Assembly (NCBI GenBank): GCA_016792805.1
Contig: JAEUHX010000021.1
Location: 1 to 64,000, forward strand
Source: Planctomycetota bacterium
Lineage (GTDB): Bacteria > Planctomycetota > UBA1135 > JACQFD01
Length of the DNA stretch: 64,000 nt
Direction: 5' to 3'
Of this stretch, positions 34,758 through 43,731 are shown in pieces (the first letter of the stretch is position 1; every line of letters starts with the position of its first letter). The notes beneath the pieces are model-generated. The model made no database searches. It was not told the DNA's origin and saw nothing but the letters and a program-made list of their open reading frames with translations. The position numbers and the translations under genes are program-made.

Positions 34758-35843
34758 CGCGGCTTCGCCGCGCGCTGCTTCCCGGCGCGCGGCGACGGCA
34801 CAGGACGCCATCGCCGCAAAGAAAGCCACAATCGCGATGACATTTCCGGTGGCTCCCGCCTGGCGCAGCGCAGGCGCGCCGAGTGCGTCTCCCGTGAGGC
34901 GCACGATTAAGGTCGCGTGGAGAGCAGCGGCCGGAACATAAAGACGCGGCCGAAATGCCACATCGACCTCCGCGACGGCGCGCGCGACGAGCGGACCGTG
35001 GGCGAAGATCATCGAGAAAACGAATCCAACAAATCCCATATGCAGCATGGCGTCGTGCCAGGGGCCGCCCGTCGCCGGTCCGTGGAGCACGAAAAGCGCT
35101 CCCGCGCCGATGAGCCACACGGCGCCGGCGATAAGTAGCAACGCCATATATCGCGGGAGCGCCCGCGCGCGAAGGCCGCGCAGCCCGGGATCGGCGAGGA
35201 GGATCCACAATCCAATTCCCTGCAGCGCCGCGCCGAAGACCCAGCTGGCTTCGGCCGCCCCGACGAGAGCCAAGACCGCGCCTGCGGTCGCCGCCGTCGA
35301 GAGCGCAACGGCGGCGAGCTTTGCTCGGGGTCGCAACGCCATGAGCCGCGACAGCTCAAGCCGTTCGGCAAAAATTGTGATCACCAGGAATGCGAGCCAG
35401 GCCGGCGCCGCGCGGAACGCGGGTACGCCGACGGCAACTGCGGCGTTCGCAGAGAGGCCGACGGCCGCGCCGAGCACGCTGAGCCATCCATGGACTTCCC
35501 CGCCGCGGCGCGCGATGACCGCCGTCACCCACAAATACACGAGGCTTCCGAGCGCCGTCCACACGGCTCCCGCCGGCTCGGGCGCGCCGAACAGCGTCGC
35601 GAGCGCGCCGCCCGCACAAAAAGCGGGAGCGAGGTAGGCGCGCGCGTCCGCCAATGCGATCGCACGCTCGAGACCGATGAGTGCACCTAGGAAGCCCGCC
35701 GCCATGAGGGCGCCGTGCTGGTGGGGAAGCCGCTCGAACGCGGCCGGCGCCAGCACGCCGGCCCGAATGAGCCCACCCCAGGCGCCGGTGGCGAGGCACG
35801 CGACCGCAAGGGCCCCAAACGGCGCACGGCGGAGGTTGGGCAT
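34743..35843 (-). CDS. NnrS-like polytopic membrane protein
   Basis: 366 residues from the ATG nearest the first membrane helix, with about twelve hydrophobic segments. Histidines sit at helix ends in HQHGALMAAGFLGALIGLERA and HDAMLHMGFVGFVFSMIFAHGP, which resembles the NnrS family of haem- and copper-containing membrane proteins linked to nitric-oxide stress. Similarity is partial, so this is family-level inference. The divergent neighbour is a Crp/Fnr-type regulator, as in NnrS/NnrR or DNR arrangements, which supports the call. Confidence 0.65.
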   Translation of the reverse strand: MPNLRRAPFGALAVACLATGAWGGLIRAGVLAPAAFERLPHQHGALMAAGFLGALIGLERAIALADARAYLAPAFCAGGALATLFGAPEPAGAVWTALGSLVYLWVTAVIARRGGEVHGWLSVLGAAVGLSANAAVAVGVPAFRAAPAWLAFLVITIFAERLELSRLMALRPRAKLAAVALSTAATAGAVLALVGAAEASWVFGAALQGIGLWILLADPGLRGLRARALPRYMALLLIAGAVWLIGAGALFVLHGPATGGPWHDAMLHMGFVGFVFSMIFAHGPLVARAVAEVDVAFRPRLYVPAAALHATLIVRLTGDALGAPALRQAGATGNVIAIVAFFAAMASCAVAARREAARGEAASAAA

Positions 35844-35996
35844 AGCGTTGAAGGGAGACAAGGGACGTGCCGATCGCCGGAGCTGTATCCGTGGGCGCCG
35901 AGATGTGTCCATCGGGGACAGAAGCCCGCCGGCTCTCGGGGCGAAGAGCTTGGCACGAAGAGTGCCTTGCTGGGAGGCATGGTTCTCGCCGTCGCC

Positions 35997-36677
35997 ATGA
36001 CTCCCGTGGAACGAGTTCTCCGAAGTGCTCCGGTCGTCGGCTCGCTATCGCCGGCTGCGATCGAGAGGCTTGTAGCGCAATCGCGACGGCAGACCCTAGG
36101 CCGGGGCGCTCGCCTCTTCTCAGAGGGCGAGATGTGTCGAGCGCTCCACCTGCTCGAAGATGGACGGCTTCGATTGGTGAGAACCACCAGCGGCGGCCGC
36201 CCGCTTGTTGTCAATCTTCCGACCCCTGGTCAGCTCTTTGGTGCCGCCGCGCTCTTCGGGCCATGTCGTTATCCCGTGAGCGCAGAGGCGTTGACCACCT
36301 CCACGGTCGTTTCCGTACCGCGGGAGGTTCTGCTTGAGGAAATGCGACATCACCCGGAGTTGTATGAGCGCATGCTCGACATCTTCGCCTCGTGTGTTCA
36401 CATGTTACTCGAGCGCATCCAGGAGCTGAGCCAGGGCGGTGCTGCGTCGCGCCTCGCGCACTATTTGATGCGTCTACCCGCCAAGGACAACGGAGCCATG
36501 CTCACCATTGAGCTACCGATGCCCAAGCGTGAGATCGCCTCGCAGCTCAACATTGCGCCGGAGACCCTGTCTCGAATCTTCCGAGACTGGCAAGACCGCG
36601 GGATCGTCGAGATGAAGTCGCGATTGGTGTCGATCCGCGATTTGGAGCGGCTCGAATCGGTCGCACAGGAGGAGTGA
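35997..36677 (+). CDS. Crp/Fnr-family transcription regulator
   Basis: About 226 residues. The N-terminal cyclic-nucleotide-binding fold (GARLFSEGEMCRALHLLEDGRLRLVR, RPLVVNLPTPGQLFGAAALF) is followed by a dimer helix and a C-terminal HTH (KREIASQLNIAPETLSRIFRDWQDRG). The region lacks the four-cysteine cluster of FNR and the cAMP-contact arginine-serine pair of CRP. A DNR/NnrR-like, haem- or redox-linked role is therefore possible. An ATG 18 bases upstream is an alternative start. It is divergent from the NnrS-like gene, a likely target. Confidence 0.88.
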   Translation: MTPVERVLRSAPVVGSLSPAAIERLVAQSRRQTLGRGARLFSEGEMCRALHLLEDGRLRLVRTTSGGRPLVVNLPTPGQLFGAAALFGPCRYPVSAEALTTSTVVSVPREVLLEEMRHHPELYERMLDIFASCVHMLLERIQELSQGGAASRLAHYLMRLPAKDNGAMLTIELPMPKREIASQLNIAPETLSRIFRDWQDRGIVEMKSRLVSIRDLERLESVAQEE

Positions 36678-36874
36678 CATCGAAACAGTGCTGTTGTTGC
36701 CACGGTGCCCCGTGCAGAGAGACGGATTCTGACGGGGCACTTTACTTCTAGATTGATTCTCGTCACGCGGGGCCCGGTGCTGGCCCCGCAGTTGTTTACA
36801 GGGATCAAGTTTGCCTGCGCCTCGCCGAGGTGCCATGGGCGTGGTTTGTTTCCGTGACCTCCTGAGTTCACCCG

Positions 36875-38134
36875 ATGGTTGCCACAACGCTGCTGCAGAA
36901 TCCCGCCTACCTGAAGATCGATCTCTACTGCCAGGGGGCGCGGCTTTCGCCGGATCTGATGGTGGAGCAGGCGGGCGGGCGGAAGATCCTGCGGACGCGG
37001 GCCGGGCTCGGCAGCGGGCTCGAGCTGGTGTTGCCTGGCGATCTGTGGACGAACGTTCCGGTGACGGAAGACTTCGCGAAGGTTTCGCCCTACGAGATCG
37101 GGCCAAGCCCGTCCGGCGACGAGAGCGATGTGGAGATTCGTTACGACGGGGAGGCGGTGGTGACAGCGCGGCTCGCGCCGCGCCCCGCGTGGTACGACCG
37201 CAAGACCTCGTCGGGGCGTCCGATGACACAGATCGGGACACTGCAAGGCACTTATCTAGGAATCTATCCCGGCAAGGTTTGTGAGTTCTGGAGCCCGAGC
37301 GCGAAGAGCAACTGTCATTTCTGCTCCGTCGGACTCAACCTCGGCGTCGACGACTCGCGCGAGAAGACGATCCGCGACATTCTCGAAGTCGCCCACGCGG
37401 CGCAGGAGGAGTCGAAGATCACCTATGTCGACTTCAACGCGGGGCACGCCGACGACTTCTCCTATCTCGACATGCTGGAGCCGATCGTGTCGAAGGTCAA
37501 AGAAGAGACTGGGCTGTTGATTGGTCTCCAAGCACCTCCTCATCCCGATCTGACGCGCTACGACCGGCTCCGGAATGCGGGCGTGAACCGTGTCTCGTTC
37601 TGCTTCGAGATTTTTGATCCTCAGCGATTTGCTGAGGTCTGTCCTGGAAAGGCAAAGACCTACGGGCTGCGAAAGTACCTGGAGGCGGTCGAATATTGCG
37701 CCTCGCTCGGAGCGCGCGGTCCGTCGGGCGAACCTTGGGTTACGAACGGGGAGCTGATCGCCGGACTTGAGAAACCGGAGTCGACGATCGCCGCGATCGA
37801 TTGGCTGACGGAGAGAGGCGCGGTTCCAACGGTCTGTGTGTTCCGACCGCTGCGCGGGACGGATTATGTGCACGTTCCCCCACCGACGACGGAACAGATG
37901 ATTCCAGTCTTCCGGCACCTGTTCGAAGCCTGCGCACGCAAGAATCTACCGATCGGCGTAGCTCCGAATGTTCACGTCTCGCTGGTGATGCTTCCCGAGG
38001 AGGGGCGCTTCCTGAGCGATGACTGGGGTCTGAAGGCCGCCTGGCAAATGAAGCGCGCGCCGAAAGCGCTCGCGGCGAGGTGGTGGCTCCGCTCGCGCAC
38101 GCGCCGCGCGAAAGCACAGATCGCCGCCCGATAG
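36875..38134 (+). CDS. radical SAM-like protein with unusual cysteine spacing
   Basis: 419 residues. An N-terminal 120-residue domain of strands precedes a radical-SAM-type barrel. Near residue 137 the cluster motif reads CEFWSPSAKSNCHFC, which is Cx10Cx2C instead of the canonical Cx3Cx2C. Later barrel features are present: YVDFNAGHADDF, LLIGLQAPPHPDL, RVSFCFEIFDPQRF, and 'WVTNGELIAGLEKPESTIAAIDWL' near the fifth and sixth strands. It probably binds one [4Fe-4S] cluster and SAM, but the substrate is unknown. It stands alone between the Crp/Fnr gene and an FG-GAP gene. Confidence 0.75.
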   Translation: MVATTLLQNPAYLKIDLYCQGARLSPDLMVEQAGGRKILRTRAGLGSGLELVLPGDLWTNVPVTEDFAKVSPYEIGPSPSGDESDVEIRYDGEAVVTARLAPRPAWYDRKTSSGRPMTQIGTLQGTYLGIYPGKVCEFWSPSAKSNCHFCSVGLNLGVDDSREKTIRDILEVAHAAQEESKITYVDFNAGHADDFSYLDMLEPIVSKVKEETGLLIGLQAPPHPDLTRYDRLRNAGVNRVSFCFEIFDPQRFAEVCPGKAKTYGLRKYLEAVEYCASLGARGPSGEPWVTNGELIAGLEKPESTIAAIDWLTERGAVPTVCVFRPLRGTDYVHVPPPTTEQMIPVFRHLFEACARKNLPIGVAPNVHVSLVMLPEEGRFLSDDWGLKAAWQMKRAPKALAARWWLRSRTRRAKAQIAAR

Positions 38135-38228
38135 AGGCGGCTCACGCGCTCCTCCGAGCTGGTCGCGAGGAGCGATTCGTAGCGCTCGGAGGATGGGGCG
38201 TGGTCGGTCTTGGCGCGCCAGCAGAGAA

Positions 38229-38252
38229 GGAGGACGATTCAGAAGTGCTCCC
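38229..38252 (+). repeat. solo end of dispersed MITE-like repeat
   Basis: GGAGGACGATTCAGAAGTGC and the next four bases match the left end of the full elements, best the 26.8-27.0 kb copy (TTCAAGAGTGCTCCC). The similarity then stops. It lies between two convergent genes. Confidence 0.5.
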
Positions 38253-38281
38253 AGGCCACGCCTCCCGGGATCATAATTTTG

Positions 38282-39415
38282 CTACGGCTGCTTGATGAGC
38301 AGGGAGACCGTGTTCGAGTGCGGATTAGTCACCGCGAGGTCGAGGAGGCCGTCGCCCGTCCAATCATAAGGTTCCGCCCAAACGGGGCCGAGCCCGGTCG
38401 GAAGAGTGATCTTCATGGGGAATCGACCGAATCGTCCCGGGAAGTAGGCGAGGCCTGTGGATGAAGTCATGGGCGCGAGAAGGTCATTCGCGCCGTCTTG
38501 ATTGACATCCACGATGAAGACTCGGCTCGGGCTTGCTCCGACCGAGAGAATCGGCCCCGGCCTGAGCGCACCGGTGCCCGTGCCGAGCTGAAGCACAAGC
38601 CGCTGATCTCCCAGATAAGGCTGAGCCGAGGCCGCATCGGGAATCCCATCTTCATTGAGATCGCCCGCGGCTACCCAGCTCGGTGCTAGCCCCACGGGGA
38701 ATCGGCGAGGAGGACCGAACTCGCCGCCGCCCTGGTTCAGCGCCACTGTAACATTGCTCGACACGGCGAAGAAGTTGGACGACACGAGATCAAGCTCGCC
38801 ATCGAGGTTCATGTCGGCGAATTCCGTATTATTGGTACCTGAATCCGCCGGGAATGCCGTTCCATGGCTCAAAGTTCCCTCTCGGTTGATATAGACGACC
38901 GAATAGCCCGAGAAGTCGGCCACGACGGCGTCGTCGAAGCCGTCTCCGTTCAAGTCTCCGAGCGCGAGCGAGTTGCCGCCATCCGGAGTGCCGACCGTCT
39001 GCAGAAGCTCGAACGCGCCGCTCCCATCTCCTTCGTACACATGCACACCATGGGAGCCGCTATGCGTGGCAATCACATGAATGAGATCGGCGAATCCATC
39101 TCGGTTGATATCCACGACCTCAAGAGCACTCGTCAGTCCGAGCCCGGAGAGGACGGTCGTTGCAGGTTCGAAACCGTCTATCCCGTTCCCAAGAAAGAGC
39201 TCCATCTCCGTCGGGTATCGCATGCCGCCGCCGACCACGATGTCGGGAATCCCGTCGAAGTTCACATCTCCACTGGCAGCCACATTCGGGCTTCCCGACG
39301 TCGGCAGTTCCATGTAGGAGAAGGATTGAGCGAAAAGCGCCGAGGGGAACACCATCCACGCTGCGAAGCGGATGAGCGTCCGAGCACGGCCCAGCGAAGC
39401 GATTGGACACATCAT
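38282..39415 (-). CDS. secreted FG-GAP/VCBS repeat protein
   Basis: 377 residues from an ATG with GAGGTG about 7 bases upstream. The signal peptide ends near SALFAQ. At least seven D-x-(N/D)-x-D-G repeats follow (DVNFDGIPDIV, DINRDGFADLI, DLNGDGFDDAVV, DMNLDGELDLV, DLNEDGIPDAA, DVNQDGANDLL, DWTGDGLLDLAV). Together they would form a calcium-binding beta-propeller filling the whole protein. It is shorter than the FG-GAP protein at 11.4-13.2 kb and lacks that protein's cysteine-bearing C-terminal domain. Extracellular; function unknown. Confidence 0.82.
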   Translation of the reverse strand: MMCPIASLGRARTLIRFAAWMVFPSALFAQSFSYMELPTSGSPNVAASGDVNFDGIPDIVVGGGMRYPTEMELFLGNGIDGFEPATTVLSGLGLTSALEVVDINRDGFADLIHVIATHSGSHGVHVYEGDGSGAFELLQTVGTPDGGNSLALGDLNGDGFDDAVVADFSGYSVVYINREGTLSHGTAFPADSGTNNTEFADMNLDGELDLVSSNFFAVSSNVTVALNQGGGEFGPPRRFPVGLAPSWVAAGDLNEDGIPDAASAQPYLGDQRLVLQLGTGTGALRPGPILSVGASPSRVFIVDVNQDGANDLLAPMTSSTGLAYFPGRFGRFPMKITLPTGLGPVWAEPYDWTGDGLLDLAVTNPHSNTVSLLIKQP

Positions 39416-39572
39416 GACAGCACCTCGGCTCATGGGGAGCCAACAAAAATCAAGAATCCGACGGCTCCAGGCACCGCTGCGGACGAGGACATTGCCTTCT
39501 GTTCAACTCGCGTTCCACGGTTCCCGAAGCGCTGATTCGGCGAAGGCGTCAAAAGCCGCGCATTGCTGCTTT

Positions 39573-42536
39573 CTAAGGTAGCTTCGAAACCAACTCCTGA
39601 CCTTCGGCCGCCACTCCTCCGACTACGAGTGCGCTTTCCGTCTCGCGGCCGTCGTCTCTCCACAAAACGCGGTAGCTTCCGGGAACGAGGCGCACCATCG
39701 CCTGAAGAGTGTGCTCGCCCTCTTCCGGAACGATCTGTGTTTCTCGAACACAAATGTCGACCTCCCGGCTAATACGAAGCAGTGGATGCTGGAGAGGACG
39801 TTCCGGAGAACCCGACTCGAGTCGGAGCTTCTGCAGGACCCCTTTGTGGATCCTTACGGTTGCCGTCGCCTCGACTCCCTCCGCGATCTCCACACTTGTT
39901 CCCTCTGCCGCACACGCTGACCCAAAGACGCGCAGGTCGACGCGGCCGACGGGAACGCCCTCGAGCCGAATCTCGCGGGCATGAAGCGGCTGGCTGGCGC
40001 TCCATTCGGTTCCCGTGGCGTGCAGATGGACCTCCGCGAACTCGCGCTCGACCTCGGCGTCGCGCTCGACGAGGAGCCGCAGCGAGCCCGAACCAATCAG
40101 AGTGATGTCGCCCAGGTTCCACTCTTCGCCGTCTCGAATCACATGATGGGGAAGAGTTACTTTCGACCTCCCCGGCGCCGTCACCGAGACCACATATCCT
40201 CCTGGAGGAATCGGGCCCACGCGGGCTCGGCCTGTGCTTCGGTCGACGGGAACCTGGGCGCGAGTGGCCATACCCGAGAGCTCGAGCGCCGCGTCGAGCA
40301 CGGGAGCCCCCGACCGATCCACGACTCGCGCCACAAGCGCGGCTGAACCCTCCTCGTGATCAGGAATCGCGATTTCCACAGATCCCGCTCGAGAATCTAT
40401 AACTCCGAAGTCAACATGGCCGAATGGCTTGAAGATCCGCGGGTTCGTTCCGGCGAGGTAATATCGCGCCGCGGAGAGCCCGCGCAGCTCCGCCTCGCCT
40501 CGATCATTGGTCTTTGCAGAGACGGCGGCCGCCGCACCGGAATCCGGCGCTCCCGCCTCCTCGACCGCCCAAGCCGTGAGCTCCCATCCGCCTGTCCGGG
40601 TGCCCGCGCGAGAGATGATCTTGACAGTCAATGATCGAACATCCGAGAGAACTGGATCCCAACGAAACTCTTTGCCATGGGTGTCGAGCAGAATGCTTGT
40701 GACCGCAGTTCCGCCGCTTGGCCCTCGAGCCGAGAATGCGACCGGGTCGGCGATGGCATCGAGGCCGTCGATGACGAAAGTCCCGTCTGCCGCGCTTCGC
40801 GTCCACCCGCCGAAAAACTCTACATTCGACTCGAGCTGAAACTCGTCGAGCCTGCCCGTGGAGATAATTGCGTTCCCAACGACTTTGCCTTGAGAGCTCG
40901 TCACTCTTCCGGCCACTCGTGCCGCGGGCTTGAGTGGGAGCAGAATCTTCGCCTCCTCCCCTAGCGCGACACGAACACCGGAGCGCGTCAACGCGAAGCC
41001 AGGCGCCCGTGCGGAGATGCATGTATTCCCGGGGGCGACGCCTCCCACGTAGAACTTTCCGGATGCGTCGCAAACAACTCTCCGGCTACGCGGCGGAATC
41101 CGACCAGGCGCGAAGGAGCCCCAGAAAAGTTGCTGATCGCCGACGAGCACGGCAGCTCCGGGAATCGGAGTGCCAGCGAGATTGGTAACAACTCCCGACA
41201 CAGCGCCACCTCTTCCCTGGAGGACGAGAACCAAGGGCGCGGACGAGGAGGCCGGCACTTCGAGGCCATCGGAGGGAGACCACCCCGTTTTGTAAGCAGA
41301 CAAATATTGGCCCGCCATGAGCCCGCGCAGAGAGAATCGCCCCGAAGCATCCGAAACCGCGAGCGCCGGCGGCTCCGCGGGCCGCATCCATCGCGTCGCG
41401 TGGATCTCCGCGCCGAAAACCACATTTCCCGCTTGGTCGACGACGGTGCCGTCCAGGTCGGTGCCGACAGCGAGCTGAATCCGCAGCTCCGTCGTCTTGT
41501 CGCGCGCGACTGCCGCGCTCGCCTCCGAGCGGCCGTCGACCTGAATCTTGACCAATCCCGGGGGCACACCCTCGAATCGAGCTTCGCCCTCGACGTTCGT
41601 TACAGAGCGGCGACTCTGGGAAACCGGATTCGGCGAGTTCCAAGGCACAATTCGGAGCGGGGCTCCCGCCGCCGGAGAACCGTCGTGCCACAAAAGCTGG
41701 ATCACGAGCGTTCCGCCGAACGAAGCGATCGGCGACTCCGAGCGCTCTCGATTTGCTGTGGCTTGCGTCTCGGCCACGGCCTGTGTCGCCGAGACGACCG
41801 CTCCGTCTCCGACGACCGCGGTCGATGAAAGGGCTCCCTCGGAAAGGCTGCCGCGCTCTGGGGGCGGCGCGGCAGGCGGAAGCGCAAGCCACGCGAACCA
41901 GAATGCAACAAAAACGCACGCTGCAGCGAAAAGTGCTTTCGTTTTTGTGGTCACGGCGAGAAGTCCAATCGTCGACGGCACGCCGACCGATGGCCGCGGA
42001 GCCGTGGCGAGCGGCAACAGCGCCGCACACCAAGCCTCTCCTCCGCCGAGCTCCGCCTCGAGCGCCGCGCGCAGCCGCTCCTTCCCGCGCTTGAGGCGAG
42101 TCTTTGCAGTTTCCAGAGGAAGACCGAGCCGTTCGGCGATTTGCCGCGGCTCGAGACCCTCAAGAAACCGCAAGACCAACGCATCTCGAAGCGGCGGCTC
42201 GAGAGCGAGCACCGCTTCTGTAACGCGCCGGCTCGTCTCGGCCCGCGCCCGAATCTCCTCCGGCGATGGAATCGCCTCGCGTCTCGCCGCGACCCGCTCT
42301 CGCGTCGCGCGCCGGCTCTCGCCGAGGCGCGCACGCCACGCGAATCGCCGCGCGACGACGGCAAGCCATGGGAGAAGCGAGCGATCCTCCCGCGGCGCCG
42401 CATCCAGCGCCGCGAGCCACGTCTGCTGCACCACGTCGTCGACGCTCGGCTCGTCCCGCAACAGCTCCCGCGCCACCGCGCGCACGAACGACTCGTGGCG
42501 CAGAAGCGATTGGAGCGGCGAGGCGTCGGAGCTCAT
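39573..42536 (-). CDS. ECF sigma factor fused to membrane helix and extracytoplasmic repeat domains
   Basis: 987 residues. Residues 12-80 are sigma region 2 (DVVQQTWLAAL, LPWLAVVARRFA). Residues 105-160 are region 4 (LRDALVLRFLEGLEPRQIAERLGLPLETAKTRLKRG). One membrane helix lies at about 200-220, preceded by a 35-residue linker. The remaining 760 residues are extracytoplasmic, with repeated carboxypeptidase-regulatory-like (transthyretin-type) units, for example VSGVVTNLAGTPIPGAAVLVG and 'VAGRVTSSQGKVVGNAIIS', plus other strand repeats. Sigma factors normally act free in the cytoplasm, so release by proteolysis, or membrane-tethered action, must be assumed. No separate anti-sigma gene is adjacent; the fused part may do that job. 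Confidence 0.85.
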   Translation of the reverse strand: MSSDASPLQSLLRHESFVRAVARELLRDEPSVDDVVQQTWLAALDAAPREDRSLLPWLAVVARRFAWRARLGESRRATRERVAARREAIPSPEEIRARAETSRRVTEAVLALEPPLRDALVLRFLEGLEPRQIAERLGLPLETAKTRLKRGKERLRAALEAELGGGEAWCAALLPLATAPRPSVGVPSTIGLLAVTTKTKALFAAACVFVAFWFAWLALPPAAPPPERGSLSEGALSSTAVVGDGAVVSATQAVAETQATANRERSESPIASFGGTLVIQLLWHDGSPAAGAPLRIVPWNSPNPVSQSRRSVTNVEGEARFEGVPPGLVKIQVDGRSEASAAVARDKTTELRIQLAVGTDLDGTVVDQAGNVVFGAEIHATRWMRPAEPPALAVSDASGRFSLRGLMAGQYLSAYKTGWSPSDGLEVPASSSAPLVLVLQGRGGAVSGVVTNLAGTPIPGAAVLVGDQQLFWGSFAPGRIPPRSRRVVCDASGKFYVGGVAPGNTCISARAPGFALTRSGVRVALGEEAKILLPLKPAARVAGRVTSSQGKVVGNAIISTGRLDEFQLESNVEFFGGWTRSAADGTFVIDGLDAIADPVAFSARGPSGGTAVTSILLDTHGKEFRWDPVLSDVRSLTVKIISRAGTRTGGWELTAWAVEEAGAPDSGAAAAVSAKTNDRGEAELRGLSAARYYLAGTNPRIFKPFGHVDFGVIDSRAGSVEIAIPDHEEGSAALVARVVDRSGAPVLDAALELSGMATRAQVPVDRSTGRARVGPIPPGGYVVSVTAPGRSKVTLPHHVIRDGEEWNLGDITLIGSGSLRLLVERDAEVEREFAEVHLHATGTEWSASQPLHAREIRLEGVPVGRVDLRVFGSACAAEGTSVEIAEGVEATATVRIHKGVLQKLRLESGSPERPLQHPLLRISREVDICVRETQIVPEEGEHTLQAMVRLVPGSYRVLWRDDGRETESALVVGGVAAEGQELVSKLP

Positions 42537-42607
42537 CGGTCGTCGCTGGTGGCTTCGCGCGCGCCGCCGATCGAGTTCAGAAAAATCCCCCCAGCCGCCG
42601 CAGCCCG

Positions 42608-43693
42608 CTAGTGGCCAAGCCCCGGCTTGAGGGAGATCAGGATCGAGACCACGAACAACAGAATAATGATGACCTCGAGGATCTCCATGCGGCGCGTGGC
42701 CGCCCGGTCGCTCAGCTTCTCATAGATGCTCTCGATCGTCTCGAGCTTGCGCGCGATCGTCTCGTTCCATTCCACGAGCTGAAAGCGCTCCGTCAGGCCG
42801 CGGTAGACGCGCGAAAGATACTGCTCGCCGACGAGCTTCAGCGCATTCGAGACCTCACCAAATAGGATCGCGCCGTCGATTTGTAGCTGTGCAATCCGCC
42901 ATCGTGCCCTCGCATGGCCTCCACCGAACCAACCCTGGAGCCCAGCCTGTCGTGAGAGTTCTTCATACGATTCGCTGAGCGCGCGGTCGAGCTTGCTCTC
43001 GAGGTAGCGCATCTCCATGAGCTGCACGTTCGCAACCTGCATCACCCAGAGAACCTCGTCGGGCTCCGCGTCGAGCACGAGCGCCGAGGTCCAGTCGACC
43101 AGCACGACGTCGGTCGAGCCGAAGGAAACTCGGCAGGAAAGGGCATCGCTGATCTCCTGCGCTGAGAGCGGCCCGCGATCAGCGCGAAGGATTTGTGCGA
43201 GCTCCGGACCGTGGCGCTCGAGAAGCGCTCCGATGTCGACTGTGCCTTCGATTTGTGCGATATGAAACACCACATAATCTTCGAAGGTCTCGGCGAGACC
43301 GGGGCGCGTGACGTGAGCGCGAATCTCCGCGAGAAGTCCGCTTATCCGCTTGCGCGCATCAGCAAGGAGCGCTGCGTTCTCGACAAGGCCGCAGCTCAAG
43401 TCGAGGAGCCCGGAGATCGCACCCTGGATGGGGAAAAAGTAGGTAATAGAAGCGGCGCCGAATTCGAAGAGCTCCACCTCCACGCTGTCGAGCGTCTGGA
43501 ATCGCCCCACCGGGAGCGCCTCCGCCGCGCGGCAGAGTCGTAACGTTGCCGGTAGGTCTCCGACCCGCTTCGGCGGCCCCGCTTCCTCACCGAGGAGCTT
43601 GCGCAGCGGAGCGAGCGCAATCGACTGCCCGAGGTCAAATGCATACTGAACGCGGCAGACGCCGCGAGCGATGCGAAGGTCGGTCGCAGTCAT
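42608..43693 (-). CDS. RMD1/DUF155-family membrane-tail protein
   Basis: 361 residues. The family fold is recognisable in the central regions 'VEVELFEFGAASITYFFPIQGA', 'FEDYVVFHIAQIEGTVDIG' and 'DWTSALVLDAEPDEVLWVMQVANVQLMEMRYLES'. A coiled segment and a C-terminal membrane helix (EVIIILLFVVSILISL) follow. In eukaryotes RMD1-like proteins are mitochondrial; the bacterial role is unknown. It lies 71 bases upstream of the sigma-fusion gene on the same strand. Confidence 0.82.
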   Translation of the reverse strand: MTATDLRIARGVCRVQYAFDLGQSIALAPLRKLLGEEAGPPKRVGDLPATLRLCRAAEALPVGRFQTLDSVEVELFEFGAASITYFFPIQGAISGLLDLSCGLVENAALLADARKRISGLLAEIRAHVTRPGLAETFEDYVVFHIAQIEGTVDIGALLERHGPELAQILRADRGPLSAQEISDALSCRVSFGSTDVVLVDWTSALVLDAEPDEVLWVMQVANVQLMEMRYLESKLDRALSESYEELSRQAGLQGWFGGGHARARWRIAQLQIDGAILFGEVSNALKLVGEQYLSRVYRGLTERFQLVEWNETIARKLETIESIYEKLSDRAATRRMEILEVIIILLFVVSILISLKPGLGH

Positions 43694-43731
43694 GGATTTA
43701 TGAGAGTCTCAGTTTGCGGAGTCGGGGTTTG

